The notes: generated by a model from the letters alone, not told the origin. Positions 9,565 through 18,765 are shown, numbered from the stretch's first letter. The stretch: 64,000 nucleotides of DNA from Akkermansiaceae bacterium UBA5020 (GCA_002396885.1 DGXY01000007.1:47570-111569); one strand, 5' to 3'. Numbers and translations: made by a program.

Positions 9565-11124
9565 TCACTTCACCCGCAGCACCTTCTCATCCTTCCAGAG
9601 CCGCCCATAGGCATCGGTCGCCTCGACCTCGATCGGATGGGTGCCGGCCGTGATCCCCGCGGGGAGGAAGGCCTTCCAGAGGTGGTCGGAGAGGATCGGA
9701 CCGTTGAGGTGATCCTTCGCCTCGGGCCGCGCCGCCATTTCGCGGTCGCGAGTCTCGACGTAGTAGGGATCGGGCTCGAGGACTTTCTCAAGCGCGATCC
9801 ACGCGCCTGCCTCATCGATCCGCATCCGCACGGCCGAGTCCACCGAACCGTTGAAGACGTTGACATAGACGGGCGTCTTTTCCGCGTCGGCCGCGGTGAT
9901 CTCGTTCGGCGCGTGGATGTGGAACTGGTAATCCGCCGGCTGGCGCGCCGCCTTGAAATCGAGGATGTGGCTCGTACCGTCGAAGGTCATGATCGAGTAG
10001 CCGTTCGGCGCGCCGTCGCGCATCGTCGCGTGAGGGATGCCGCGTTCGTCCTTCTCGCCCTTCCACCAAGTGCCGCAGACGGTGACGTTGACGATGTGGT
10101 GATGCGGCTTCGCGCCCTGCCAGCCATCCTTCGCGTCGATGAACTGGTGCGCCTGCCAGTGGGTATGACCCGAGATCGAGAGGGTGTAGGGCCGATGTTC
10201 GATGAGGCGGTAAAGCTCGGTGCGGTTCTCCATCTCGGTGAGGGGAATGTGCATCATCAGCACGACGAGTTTCTCCTCGGGCACGAGGGCGAGGTCGTTC
10301 TTCACGAAGGCGAGCTGGCGTTCGTCGAGTCCACCCGCATAGGTCATTTTGCCTTCGGCGTTGCGGCGTCCCCACTCGATGTCGTCGAGAGCAATGAAGT
10401 GGACCGGACCATGGTCGAAGCTGTAGTAATTCGGACCAAAGTGGCGGTGGAAGGTCTCGTCCGAATCCGCGTCGCCGGGCGAGTCGAAATTGAGGTCGTG
10501 GTTCCCGATCACGTTGTACCAGGGGATCCCGATGAGGGCGACATTCGCGTTCGAGGGTTCGAAGAGCTCGAGCTTGTCAAACATGATGTCGCCGAGGGTG
10601 ACGCCGAATTTCGCATCAGTTCCGATGAGCTCGGCAATGACGTCGTCGGCGATGTAGTTCACCTGCTCGATCGTCTGCGGCTGCGGATCGCCGAAGAAGA
10701 TCGCCTTGAATTGTGCCGGCTCTTCCGAGGGCGTCAGCGCGAATTCGATCGAGGCCGGGAGCGGGCCGGTTGGGGCGACGCCGGGGTAGCGGAAGTTCGC
10801 GGGCGAGCCCTGGGGTTTGTGGAGGTAATAAAACTGCGGGATCTGCTGGTCGCTCAGTCGCGTCGTCCAGCCCGACGGTTTCACGACAAAGAAGATCGTG
10901 TCGTCCGTGACCGGGAGCGACCAGCGGCCTTCGGCGTCGGTTTGGACGATCTCGCGCTGGTTCGAGACGGCGATATCGGGCAGACCCGGCTCGCCCGCGT
11001 CGCGGAGCCCGTTGCCGTTCTGGTCGTGGAAGACGACGCCCTTCGCCTCCTCGGCACGGGTCGCGGAGACGGCGAGGGAGACGAGACCGAGAAGGCTCAG
11101 GTGACGGAGGCAAGAGGGTTTCAT
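9565..11124 (-). CDS. Secreted calcineurin-like metallophosphoesterase
   Basis: A 519-residue exported phosphoesterase. A signal peptide (LSLLGLVSLAVSATRA) is followed by an SdrD-B-like beta domain (VFHDQNGNGLRDAGEPGLPD, about residues 27-100), then a calcineurin-type catalytic domain with the metal motifs FFGDPQPQ, LGDIMFD, GNHD and SGHTHWQ, and a beta-rich C-terminal domain. This matches the known three-part layout metallophos_N, catalytic, metallophos_C. It probably hydrolyses a phosphodiester or phosphomonoester outside the cytoplasm; the substrate is unknown. The start MKPSCLRH is chosen because the signal peptide begins there. Confidence 0.88.
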   Translation of the reverse strand: MKPSCLRHLSLLGLVSLAVSATRAEEAKGVVFHDQNGNGLRDAGEPGLPDIAVSNQREIVQTDAEGRWSLPVTDDTIFFVVKPSGWTTRLSDQQIPQFYYLHKPQGSPANFRYPGVAPTGPLPASIEFALTPSEEPAQFKAIFFGDPQPQTIEQVNYIADDVIAELIGTDAKFGVTLGDIMFDKLELFEPSNANVALIGIPWYNVIGNHDLNFDSPGDADSDETFHRHFGPNYYSFDHGPVHFIALDDIEWGRRNAEGKMTYAGGLDERQLAFVKNDLALVPEEKLVVLMMHIPLTEMENRTELYRLIEHRPYTLSISGHTHWQAHQFIDAKDGWQGAKPHHHIVNVTVCGTWWKGEKDERGIPHATMRDGAPNGYSIMTFDGTSHILDFKAARQPADYQFHIHAPNEITAADAEKTPVYVNVFNGSVDSAVRMRIDEAGAWIALEKVLEPDPYYVETRDREMAARPEAKDHLNGPILSDHLWKAFLPAGITAGTHPIEVEATDAYGRLWKDEKVLRVK

Positions 11125-11219
11125 GCGGCGCAACGGTTCTCGTGGATCGGAAGGGGGCAGGCAAGCCCTTTTCGGGCGCGATGGCGTCTCGACTTGATCG
11201 CCACCCACGTGAAAACGAC

Positions 11220-11294
11220 AAATCGGTCATCTTCATCTGGCTCCCCGGTGGCATGCCGCACATGGAGACCCACGGCATGAAGCCCGGAGAAATT
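11220..11294 (+). pseudogene. Relic of a DUF1501 gene (25 codons)
   Basis: Between the metallophosphoesterase start and the end of xseA, one plus-strand frame reads KSVIFIWLPGGMPHMETHGM then KPGEI. This matches the conserved entry motif of DUF1501 proteins, for example ACIFIFMEGAPSQLDLFTPK in the intact gene at 48375-49853. Upstream the frame shows no signal peptide or RREFL motif, and downstream it runs into xseA in antisense. It looks like the remains of a gene removed by deletion or rearrangement. Confidence 0.6.
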
Positions 11295-12622
11295 CACTCG
11301 ACCCGGCTCGCGATTTCTCCGTCAGCAAGACGGGTCCGGACCACGTCGCCCACCCGCAACTGCTTTGCGGAGGTGACGAGCCGTCCCTCGGCATCGGTGG
11401 TGAGAGAATACCCGCGCTTGAGCACGCCATCCGGACTGAGCGATTGCATCAGACCGCCGACCGCGCGGAGGCGCGTCGCGAGATCGGAGAGACGCCGTTT
11501 TGCGGTGCGATCGAGGGCTTCGGCAAGGAAGGCGACTTCCTCCGCCTGACGGGCGAGGACCCGCTCGGGCTGGATCACGGCGAGGGAGCGTCGCACCGCA
11601 TCCACCGAAGCCCGCGACTGCTGGAGACGCCCCAAAACGAGGTAATCCATGCGCTCCTCGAGAAAATCGAGCGTCTGCATCCACGAGCGGATTTTTCGTC
11701 CCGGCTCACGGGCCTCGATCTCGCGCCGCAGGGAGAGGACGTGGCGCTGATGGAGGGCGAGGGCTCCTTCCGTCCTGGCCTCGAGAGCATCGCGGAGACG
11801 GCTCAGGTGGCGGAGCAACGTGGCCCCGTCCGGCGCGGCGTTTTCGGCGGCGGCGCTGGGGGTCGGCTCGCGACGGTCGGCGACAAAATCGGCGATGGTG
11901 AAGTCGATCTCGTGCCCTACCCCCGACATCACCGGGAGCGAACAGGCGGCGATGGCCCGGGCGAGGACCTCCTCGTTGAAAGCCCAGAGATCCTCGATGC
12001 TGCCGCCGCCGCGGGCGACGATGACGAGTTCGGGACGCTGCCCGCCACTCGCCTCGTCAAAAAAACGCACCCCGGCGGCGATTTCCTCAGCGGCCCCGTC
12101 CCCCTGGACCTTGGCCGGATAAATCATCACCCGCACCCAGGGAGCACGCCGCGAAAGGACGTGGATCATGTCGCGGATCGCGGCACCCGTCGGCGAAGTG
12201 ACGATGCCGATGCGGGTGGGGAAAGACGGGATCGGCTGTTTCCGCGCCGGATCAAAGAGCCCCTCGGCCTCGAGCTTGCGTTTCAGCGCCTCGAATTTTG
12301 CCTGAAGGTCGCCGAAGCCTTTCGCTTGCACTGCTTGGGCGACGAGCTGGTATTGGCCCCGCGCTTCGTAAACCGAGAGATTGCCGTAGACCTGCACCTG
12401 CATCCCGTCGCCGAGCCGCACCGGACAACGCATCGCCGCGCCCTTGAAAAAAACACAGGAGAGCTGGGCGAAAGGATCCTTCAACGTGAAATAGTGGTGT
12501 CCCGAACCGGGGAGGCGGTGATTGCTGATCTCGCCCTCGATCCAGACGCCGGAAAAGCGGTCCTCGAGGCTCTCGCGGATCAGGGCGGTGATCCCCGCGA
12601 CGGTATGGACGTGCTCGGACAT
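11294..12622 (-). CDS. xseA: Exodeoxyribonuclease VII large subunit
   Basis: XseA is the catalytic subunit of exonuclease VII, which degrades single-stranded DNA to oligonucleotides. The 442-residue protein has the N-terminal OB-fold (VWIEGEISNHRLPGSGHHYFTLKD), the catalytic domain with RIGIVTSPTGAAIRDM and LVIVARGGGSIEDLWAFNEE, then GVGHEIDFTIADFVADRREPTPSAAAE, a long coiled-coil, and the C-terminal segment RGYSLTT. The start MSEHVHTVAG lies 5 bases after the rpe stop, so the two genes form an operon. The small subunit xseB is not in the window. Confidence 0.95.
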   Translation of the reverse strand: MSEHVHTVAGITALIRESLEDRFSGVWIEGEISNHRLPGSGHHYFTLKDPFAQLSCVFFKGAAMRCPVRLGDGMQVQVYGNLSVYEARGQYQLVAQAVQAKGFGDLQAKFEALKRKLEAEGLFDPARKQPIPSFPTRIGIVTSPTGAAIRDMIHVLSRRAPWVRVMIYPAKVQGDGAAEEIAAGVRFFDEASGGQRPELVIVARGGGSIEDLWAFNEEVLARAIAACSLPVMSGVGHEIDFTIADFVADRREPTPSAAAENAAPDGATLLRHLSRLRDALEARTEGALALHQRHVLSLRREIEAREPGRKIRSWMQTLDFLEERMDYLVLGRLQQSRASVDAVRRSLAVIQPERVLARQAEEVAFLAEALDRTAKRRLSDLATRLRAVGGLMQSLSPDGVLKRGYSLTTDAEGRLVTSAKQLRVGDVVRTRLADGEIASRVE

Positions 12623-12627
12623 GCGTT

Positions 12628-13290
12628 TCAGCCCCGCATCGCCGTGACCGCGGCGGCCATGTCTGCCTTTCCGTAGAGCGCTGTGCCCGCGACCATCACG
12701 TTCGCCCCGTGGGCGGCAGCGATGGCGACCGTGTCCTGGTCGATCCCCCCATCGACCTCGATGTGGTAGGAAAGGCCGTGCTTCTCGCGGTGATCGCGGG
12801 CGGCGGCGACCTTCGGCATGGTCTCCGCCTCCATGAAAGCCTGGCCCCCGAAGCCGGGGACCACGGTCATGACGAGGAGGAGGTCGATCTGGTCGAGGTA
12901 GGGCACGACCGCGTCGAAAGGCGTCGCCGGATTCAGGGAAAGTCCGCAACCAAGGCCAGCCGCGCGAATGCGGCGGAGGGTTTCGGAGACATCGTGATCG
13001 GCCTCGACGTGGACGGTGATGCGGTCCGAACCGGCTTTGATGAAACGGTCCAGGTATTTGTCGGGCCGCGTCATCATCAGGTGGGTGTCGAGCGGCAGGC
13101 CCGTGTGGGGCCTCACCGCAGCGACGAACTGCGGGCCAAAGGAAACGTTTTCGACAAAATGGCCGTCCATGACATCGAGGTGGAGCCAGTCCGCCCCAGC
13201 CTGTTCGGCCCGGCGGACCTCCTCGCCAAGTTTCGACCAGTCGGCGGCTAGGAGGGAGGGGGCGATGATTCGGATGTTGCAGTCGCTCAT
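12628..13290 (-). CDS. rpe: Ribulose-phosphate 3-epimerase
   Basis: The enzyme interconverts ribulose-5-phosphate and xylulose-5-phosphate in the pentose phosphate pathway. The 220-residue TIM barrel shows the family motifs: IAPSLLAADWSKL, WLHLDVMDGHFVENVSFGP (metal and catalytic Asp), THLMM, VMTVVPGFGGQAF, and HIEVDGGID (second catalytic Asp). The start MSDCNIRI is chosen from family alignment; upstream in-frame sequence lies in the divergent tadA promoter. It is the first gene of the rpe-xseA operon. Confidence 0.96.
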   Translation of the reverse strand: MSDCNIRIIAPSLLAADWSKLGEEVRRAEQAGADWLHLDVMDGHFVENVSFGPQFVAAVRPHTGLPLDTHLMMTRPDKYLDRFIKAGSDRITVHVEADHDVSETLRRIRAAGLGCGLSLNPATPFDAVVPYLDQIDLLLVMTVVPGFGGQAFMEAETMPKVAAARDHREKHGLSYHIEVDGGIDQDTVAIAAAHGANVMVAGTALYGKADMAAAVTAMRG

Positions 13291-13354
13291 GACGGGTCCA
13301 TTATCTTCACGCTTTCCGGCTTCCGCAACCCTGCCTCCCGGATTCCTTTCAGCC

Positions 13355-13903
13355 ATGGTCTTTCCCACACCGGACGATGGAGCCGAGGCTCCGATCGAAT
13401 TCTCGAGCGATACCTTCCTCATGGAACAGGCGCTGCGTCAGGCGCGGCGGGCTTTCCAGGCGGGCGAAGTCCCGGTCGGGGCGATCATCGTGCAGGGCGG
13501 CACGATCATTGCCCGCGCCCACAACCAGGTCGAGACCCTGCGCGACGCCACCGCCCACGCCGAGATGCTCGCCCTCAGCCAGGCCCAGGAGGCCCTCGGC
13601 GATTGGCGTCTCACCGATTGCGACCTCTACGTGACGAAGGAACCCTGCCCCATGTGCGCCGGAGCCATCGTCCACTGCCGCATCCGCCGCGTCATCTTCG
13701 GCGTCGGAGATCCGAAAGGCGGCGCGGCCGGCGGGCTTCTGAACCTCCTCCAGCAACCGACCCTGAACCACCGCAGCGAGATCACCCCCGGCGTCCTCGA
13801 GCCTGAATCCCTCGCCATCCTCCAATCCTTCTTTCGTGCCGCCCGCGAGGCCGCCAAGGAAAAGCGATCTTCCATTGACTCAGGGGGATCCGACCTCGCC
13901 TGA
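13355..13903 (+). CDS. tadA: tRNA adenosine(34) deaminase TadA
   Basis: TadA converts A34 to inosine in tRNA-Arg(ACG), an essential wobble modification. The 182-residue protein has the zinc and catalytic motif TAHAEMLAL (His ligand and catalytic Glu) and the ligand pair EPCPMCAGAI, followed by RVIFGVGDPKGGAAGGLLNLL and NHRSEITPGVL, all typical of TadA rather than of free-base deaminases. The start MVFPTPDD leaves an N-terminal tail close to that of E. coli TadA; M at 13421 is a possible shorter start. It is divergent from rpe with 64 bases between them. Confidence 0.95.
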   Translation: MVFPTPDDGAEAPIEFSSDTFLMEQALRQARRAFQAGEVPVGAIIVQGGTIIARAHNQVETLRDATAHAEMLALSQAQEALGDWRLTDCDLYVTKEPCPMCAGAIVHCRIRRVIFGVGDPKGGAAGGLLNLLQQPTLNHRSEITPGVLEPESLAILQSFFRAAREAAKEKRSSIDSGGSDLA

Positions 13904-13925
13904 TCGCACCCATTTCAAATAGACT

Positions 13926-13955
13926 TTTTACCTTTTACTTTCCCACCTTTTACCG
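13926..13955 (+). repeat. Pyrimidine-rich leader repeat, copy 1
   Basis: A 30-base pyrimidine-rich element made of TTTTACC, TTTTAC, TTTCCCACC and TTTTACCG ends 17 bases before the ATG of the beta-CASP hydrolase. An almost identical element (one base inserted, one deleted) lies at 57930-57958, ending 19 bases before the ATG of an unrelated DUF1501 gene. The purine-rich Shine-Dalgarno sequence expected at this distance is missing in both. Confidence 0.55.
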
Positions 13956-13972
13956 CCCGAAGGTCGCTCCCC

Positions 13973-15331
13973 ATGCGTTTCACGAACCTCGCCGCCCATC
14001 CTGACATTGGCGCCAATTCCTACCTCCTCGAACTCGGCGAAACCCTCCTCGTCCTTGACGCGGGAACGCATCCGAAACACACCGGACGCGACACCCTGCC
14101 TCTCTACGAGGACCTTCCCCGCGACGCGATCGACGCCATCCTCGTGAGCCATCCCCACCTCGATCATATCGGGGCCCTGCCTGTGCTGATGCGCGAGCAG
14201 ACCGAGGCGGCCGTCGTCATGAGCGAGCTCACCCGCGAGCATGGCAGCGTCCTTCTCCACAATTCGGTCAACGTGATGAAGGCCCAGCGCGAGGAGCTGA
14301 ACGAGCCCCTTTACCCGCTCTACACCCACGGCCAAGTCGATGCCTGCGTGCGTCGCTGGATGACCCGCGAACCGGGCGAACGCTTCTCCTTCGGCAAGCG
14401 CGACCGCGTTTCCGTCGAGTTCTTCCGCGCCGGCCATGTCCTCGGGGCCGTCGGGATGCTGATGGAAGCGAACGGCCACCGAATCTTCTACACCGGCGAC
14501 GTCCATTTCGAGGATCAGACCGTGACAAAAGGGGCCGCCTTCCCGACCGACCCGATCGACACCCTCATCATCGAGACGACCCGTGGCGACCACGAGCGCG
14601 ACCCCGCCTACACCCGCGAACGCGAGAAACGCCGCTTCGCCGAATCCATCAACGCGACGATGGCGCGGGGCGGATCGGTCCTCGTGCCTGTCTTCGCCTT
14701 CGGCAAAACGCAGGAGTTGCTCTTCATGCTGAAGGAACTCTTCGACGAAGGACTCGTCCCCCACCTGCCCGTCCACATCGGGGGGCTCAGCACAAAGATG
14801 ACCGAGGTGACCGATCGGTTCAGCAACCACCCGGACCGGCTCCACCCCGGTTACCGGCTCCTCGACGACTTTCCCGACCTCCGCCGTCTCGCCCGCGGCC
14901 GCAAGGAGCCCGACTTCCACCCTGGAGCGATCTACGCCCTTTCCAGCGGCATGGTCTCCGAACACACCGTCTCGCACCGCTTCGCGCGCCGCATCCTTGC
15001 CACGGAACAAAACGCGATCCTCTTTGTCGGCTACGCCGATGATGATTCCCCCGGCGGTCGCATCCTCGCCGCCGGCCAGGGCGGGCGCGTCGCCCTTTCC
15101 TCCGGATCCGACCACGAGAGCGAAATCCGCTGCGCCGTCGAGCGATTTGACTTCAGCGGTCATGCCCCGCGCGAGCAACTGATCAACTACGCGGTGGCCT
15201 GTTCACCGAAGACCGTCATCCTCGTCCACGGCGACGAGTCCGCGCGCGGCTGGTTCCTCGAGACGCTCGGCCAGAAACTGCCCGACACCCGCATCGTGAT
15301 CCCCGCCCCCGGCCACGCGATCGATCTTTGA
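13973..15331 (+). CDS. MBL-fold hydrolase with beta-CASP domain (RNA-processing type)
   Basis: A 452-residue metallo-beta-lactamase-fold protein with the two-zinc motif SHPHLDHIG, the later ligands GHVLGA and YTGDVHF, then a beta-CASP insertion (LVPVFAFGKTQELLFML) and the RNA-hydrolase motifs LSSGMVSEHTVSHR, FVGYADDDSPGGR, DFSGHAPREQL and LVHGDESARGWF. This order is typical of CPSF73-like bacterial RNases and related exonucleases. It probably cleaves RNA; the target is not known. It follows tadA on the same strand by 69 bases and may be co-transcribed, although the repeated leader just upstream could carry its own signal. Confidence 0.9.
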   Translation: MRFTNLAAHPDIGANSYLLELGETLLVLDAGTHPKHTGRDTLPLYEDLPRDAIDAILVSHPHLDHIGALPVLMREQTEAAVVMSELTREHGSVLLHNSVNVMKAQREELNEPLYPLYTHGQVDACVRRWMTREPGERFSFGKRDRVSVEFFRAGHVLGAVGMLMEANGHRIFYTGDVHFEDQTVTKGAAFPTDPIDTLIIETTRGDHERDPAYTREREKRRFAESINATMARGGSVLVPVFAFGKTQELLFMLKELFDEGLVPHLPVHIGGLSTKMTEVTDRFSNHPDRLHPGYRLLDDFPDLRRLARGRKEPDFHPGAIYALSSGMVSEHTVSHRFARRILATEQNAILFVGYADDDSPGGRILAAGQGGRVALSSGSDHESEIRCAVERFDFSGHAPREQLINYAVACSPKTVILVHGDESARGWFLETLGQKLPDTRIVIPAPGHAIDL

Positions 15332-15337
15332 GCGAAG

Positions 15338-16636
15338 TCACCCGCCGACCCCGAAAAAGATCCCCGCGATACTCGCCGTCAGCAGGCTCGCGATGGTGCC
15401 GCCGATCATCGCGAGAAAGCCCAATTCGGCGAGATCTCCGCGCCGCTCCGGCGCGAGCGAGCCGATGCCGCCGATCTGGATGCCGATCGAGCTGATGTTC
15501 GCAAACCCACAGAGGGCGAAGGTCGCGAGGAAGATCGTCTTGGGAGAAAGCAAGGCCGCCTCCTTCATTTCGCTGAGTTCGAGATAGGCGACAAATTCGT
15601 TCGAGACGAGTCGGATCCCGAGGAGCTGGCCGAAACGCAGCATATCGGCCCAATCCGCTCCGACTGCGGCCGCGACGGGGGCAAAGGCAAATCCGAGGAT
15701 CGCCTCCATCGAGAGCCCTGTGAAGACGCCGCCACTCGCCCGCGAGACCAAACCATCGAGCCACCCCGTCTCGCCTCCGAGACCTCCGACCCAGCCGAGG
15801 ACTGCGTTGAGCAAGGCGATCAGTGCCACAAACACAATCAGGATCGCCGCGACGTTGAGGGCGAGTTTCAAGCCCTCACTCGTGCCTCCCGCGATCGCAT
15901 CGAGGAGGTTGCGGCCGTGTTTGTCCTTCGGCACGAAGAGATCCTCCCGGATCCTATCACGCTCGGGCACGAGGATTTTTGCGACGTAGAGCGCTGCGGG
16001 TGCATTCATCATCGAGGCGGTGAGGAGCTGGTTCGCCACCGCTGCCTCGACCGCGGGATCGCCACCGCCGAGCGTCACGACGTAGAGCCCGAAGACACTG
16101 CCCGCAATCGTCGCCATGCCACCCGTCATCAAGGCCATCAGCTCGGACCGCGTCATCCCGGAGAGATAGGGTTTCACCACGAGCGGCGCCTCGGTCTGGC
16201 CGACGAAAATATTTGCCGCCGCAGCGAGGCTCTCGGCCCCCGAGAGCTTCATGAGGCGGGACATCACCCAGGCAAAACCGAAAACGATCCACTGGAGCAC
16301 CCCGAGAAAGTAAAGCGCCGAGGTCAGGGCAGAGACAAAGAGAATCACCGGCAGCACCTTGAAGGCGAAGCCATAACGCGAGGCATCGACCAACTCGCCG
16401 AACATGAATCTTGCACCGATATCGCTGAAACCGAGCAGCTTCACGAAACCCGCCGAGATCGCCTCGACCACCCCGCTGAAAGGCGTTGCGAGAATAAGGA
16501 AGGCGAGGATCCCCTGCAGCAGCAGTCCCCCCGCGACGAGCCGCCAGGGGATGGCGTGCCGGTTCCGGCTGAGAAGACAACAGACCCCGATCAAGGCGGT
16601 CGTCCCGGCGAGTCCTCTGAGAATTTGTTCGATCAT
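15338..16636 (-). CDS. Concentrative nucleoside transporter (NupC/CNT family)
   Basis: A 432-residue polytopic protein, a cation-coupled importer of nucleosides. Family motifs are clear: the N-terminal helix pair, GVLQWIVFGFAWVMSRLMKLSGAESLAAAANIFVGQTEAPL (split here by function: the GQTEAP stretch is the substrate and ion site), the gate region, NEFVAYLELSEM, and CGFANISSIGIQIGGIGSLAP near the C-terminus. Length fits the prokaryotic CNT type. The gene ends 6 bases from the convergent hydrolase at 15331, leaving no room for a terminator between them. Confidence 0.93.
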   Translation of the reverse strand: MIEQILRGLAGTTALIGVCCLLSRNRHAIPWRLVAGGLLLQGILAFLILATPFSGVVEAISAGFVKLLGFSDIGARFMFGELVDASRYGFAFKVLPVILFVSALTSALYFLGVLQWIVFGFAWVMSRLMKLSGAESLAAAANIFVGQTEAPLVVKPYLSGMTRSELMALMTGGMATIAGSVFGLYVVTLGGGDPAVEAAVANQLLTASMMNAPAALYVAKILVPERDRIREDLFVPKDKHGRNLLDAIAGGTSEGLKLALNVAAILIVFVALIALLNAVLGWVGGLGGETGWLDGLVSRASGGVFTGLSMEAILGFAFAPVAAAVGADWADMLRFGQLLGIRLVSNEFVAYLELSEMKEAALLSPKTIFLATFALCGFANISSIGIQIGGIGSLAPERRGDLAELGFLAMIGGTIASLLTASIAGIFFGVGG

Positions 16637-16886
16637 GGAAAGGGGGGGCGGCGACTGTCATGAGCTCCCGGCCCGGGAAACTCCCGGCAACGCATCGGCG
16701 CAGACGCGGGTGGGGTCAACTAGGGAAGCGGGGCGGGACGTCTGGATCTTCCTCGCGATTCGTGCCACCTTCGCCCGTAGGTCGGAGGTCCAACCGGAAA
16801 TATCAGCCGCCCCTCGCCTCCAAGGGCTCACGGGCGGCGTTACGAAAAGGCGCGGAAGGCAAAGCAGGTAGTCCGCGACGTTCACG

Positions 16887-17582
16887 ATGACCTTCTTGAT
16901 TCCCGGCACCGGAGGCACGGCGGAGTTGTTCAGCGACTACCGTTTCCCCTTTCCATTCCGCGCGGTCGACTTCCCGGCTCCGCGATCCTTGAAGATGTCG
17001 ATGAAAGACTATGCGGAGCAGTTTGTCGAACACCACGGGATCTTGCCGGGAGATACGCTTGTCGGCATGTCTCTCGGGGGAATGCTGGCTTGCGAGATAG
17101 CAAAGGCGATGGAAATCCGTCAACTGGTCTTGATCTCGTCGGGAACCCGCAGTGAGCACCTCAATCCCCTCTTGCGCCGGTTGGGTTTTCTCGGTCCGAG
17201 AATGCCTTTTGCCTTACTGCAATCGCTTCCGACCCCTCCGGTGTCCCGATTCCGTCGCCGTTTGTTCGGAATGTTCCGCCAGGTCGACCCTTCCTTCCTG
17301 AACTGGGCTTGCACCGTGGCTCCGCAATGGGAGGGAATGGAGCACCACCCTGGTCTCATCCAGATTCACGGGGACCGGGATCCCGTCTTCCCTTTCGCCT
17401 ACCAGCAGGATCGAATCCACTACCGGTTGCACCGTGCGGCGCATCTGGCGCTGCTGGAGTGCCAGACGGAGGTCAACCAAATCCTCTGCCGCCTCCTGGA
17501 CGAGGGCGGCAGGCGCACGACAAGGTCCAGCGATACCCGAGAGGCCCCGAGCCGAACCCGGGTTGAAAAGTCAGGGGCTTGA
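16887..17582 (+). CDS. Alpha/beta hydrolase
   Basis: A 231-residue hydrolase. It opens directly with the strand and oxyanion loop FLIPGTGGTAELF, then the nucleophile elbow GMSLGGM (GxSxG), the acid in HGDRDPVFPF and a candidate histidine in RAAHLALLE. It is shorter than most members, with a small cap, and has a basic, low-complexity tail from about residue 212 (RRTTRSSDTREAPS) that may be a read-through extension. The substrate cannot be told. Codon use is less strictly GC-biased than in neighbours, so recent acquisition is possible. The 250 bases upstream, shared with the divergent NupC gene, show no feature I can identify. Confidence 0.78.
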   Translation: MTFLIPGTGGTAELFSDYRFPFPFRAVDFPAPRSLKMSMKDYAEQFVEHHGILPGDTLVGMSLGGMLACEIAKAMEIRQLVLISSGTRSEHLNPLLRRLGFLGPRMPFALLQSLPTPPVSRFRRRLFGMFRQVDPSFLNWACTVAPQWEGMEHHPGLIQIHGDRDPVFPFAYQQDRIHYRLHRAAHLALLECQTEVNQILCRLLDEGGRRTTRSSDTREAPSRTRVEKSGA

Positions 17583-17628
17583 ACCGCCATCGGCATCTCC
17601 TAGCGGCATGCCGGAGGTGGCTCTGCCC

Positions 17629-18711
17629 TCACAAAACCACCTCTCTCCCACCATCCTGCGCCGATCGCAAACAGGCGTCGAGCACCACCTGCGTCTTCAG
17701 CGAAATCTCCGGCCAGTGCGGATCGGGCTTTCCGCCGAGGACGAGATCGCCGAACTTTCGAAAGAGCTTCGTCTCCTGCGCGGTGGCGTGGCTGTCGGAA
17801 TACTCGCGCGTCGCGACGCGGCGCGAGTGCCGCTCCATGTGGAAGTGGCAGCCCTCGACATTGAAATGAGCCTGCTCGATCTCGAAGCTCAGTTCGGGGC
17901 CGTGATAAGGTAGCACGAAATCACTCACGTGGATGTGGCCGCCCGTGCCGCTGAGATTCACCCACTGCTGGTGCTCGTTTTCAAAGCTGCAATAGAGCGA
18001 GGCGGTCACTCCGCCGGCAAAGACCATCTCGGCCGAGAGGGATACCGGCACGGTGTGATGCTCGCGGATCATTCGCGCCGTCACCGAGACCGGCATCTCG
18101 TAGCCCAAGGCCCAGAGGATGATGCGGGAATTGTACCAACCGAGATCGCCGAGACTGCCGAGCGGCTCGAGCCCTGGATCGAGGCGGATATTGTCCGAGA
18201 AAAACTCATCCGGAGCAAGGAAGCTGAATTGCGTCGCGATGCGGCGGATCGTGCCGATCGTCCCCGCGTCGAGCTCGTGGCGAAGAGCGGCGAGGCGATC
18301 GTTGTGCATGAACATGACACCGTCCATGAACTGAACCCCGGCCTTGGCACAGGCTTCGGTGATCTCGCGCACCTCGTTCGCATCGACTCCGCAGGGTTTC
18401 TCACATAGGACGTGTTTGCCGGCGGCTACCGCGGCGAGAACCCATTCCTTCCGCAGCCCCGTCGGCAAGGGAATGTAGACCGCGTCGATGTCGGGACGGG
18501 CGAGAAGCTCGGCGTAGCCGCCGACCGCCTCCGGAACCGGATCGTGCGGCACCTGGGCCTGGCCTTCGGCGATGAAGGAGGCGGCCTTTTCACGCGAGCG
18601 GCTCGCCACCGCGACGAGTCGGCCGTTGCCACTGTGGCGGATGGCCTGCCAGTTCTTGCGGGCGATGCCCGCGCTTCCGAGGATGCCCCAGCGGCACAGT
18701 CGTTCGTTCAT
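17629..18711 (-). CDS. Gfo/Idh/MocA family NAD(P)-dependent oxidoreductase
   Basis: A 360-residue sugar-type dehydrogenase. The N-terminal Rossmann fold shows WGILGSAGIARK, the strand end VAVASRSREKA, YAELLARPDIDAVYIPLPTGL, and the signature KHVLCEKPCG with the conserved Lys of EKP. The C-terminal beta-sheet domain follows (GSLGDLGWYNSRIILWALG). The sequence resembles D-xylose dehydrogenase and dimeric dihydrodiol dehydrogenase types, so oxidation of a pyranose is likely, but the substrate is not certain. Confidence 0.9.
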   Translation of the reverse strand: MNERLCRWGILGSAGIARKNWQAIRHSGNGRLVAVASRSREKAASFIAEGQAQVPHDPVPEAVGGYAELLARPDIDAVYIPLPTGLRKEWVLAAVAAGKHVLCEKPCGVDANEVREITEACAKAGVQFMDGVMFMHNDRLAALRHELDAGTIGTIRRIATQFSFLAPDEFFSDNIRLDPGLEPLGSLGDLGWYNSRIILWALGYEMPVSVTARMIREHHTVPVSLSAEMVFAGGVTASLYCSFENEHQQWVNLSGTGGHIHVSDFVLPYHGPELSFEIEQAHFNVEGCHFHMERHSRRVATREYSDSHATAQETKLFRKFGDLVLGGKPDPHWPEISLKTQVVLDACLRSAQDGGREVVL

Positions 18712-18765
18712 AAAATGGATGGGGTGGATTGAAGAGGGTCTCGCCGGAAATGCAACCCCCTTCGC

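Noticed and set aside
16640..16886. Small gene or RNA in the gap between nupC and the hydrolase
   Set aside because: No conserved-looking frame, hairpin or promoter could be supported.
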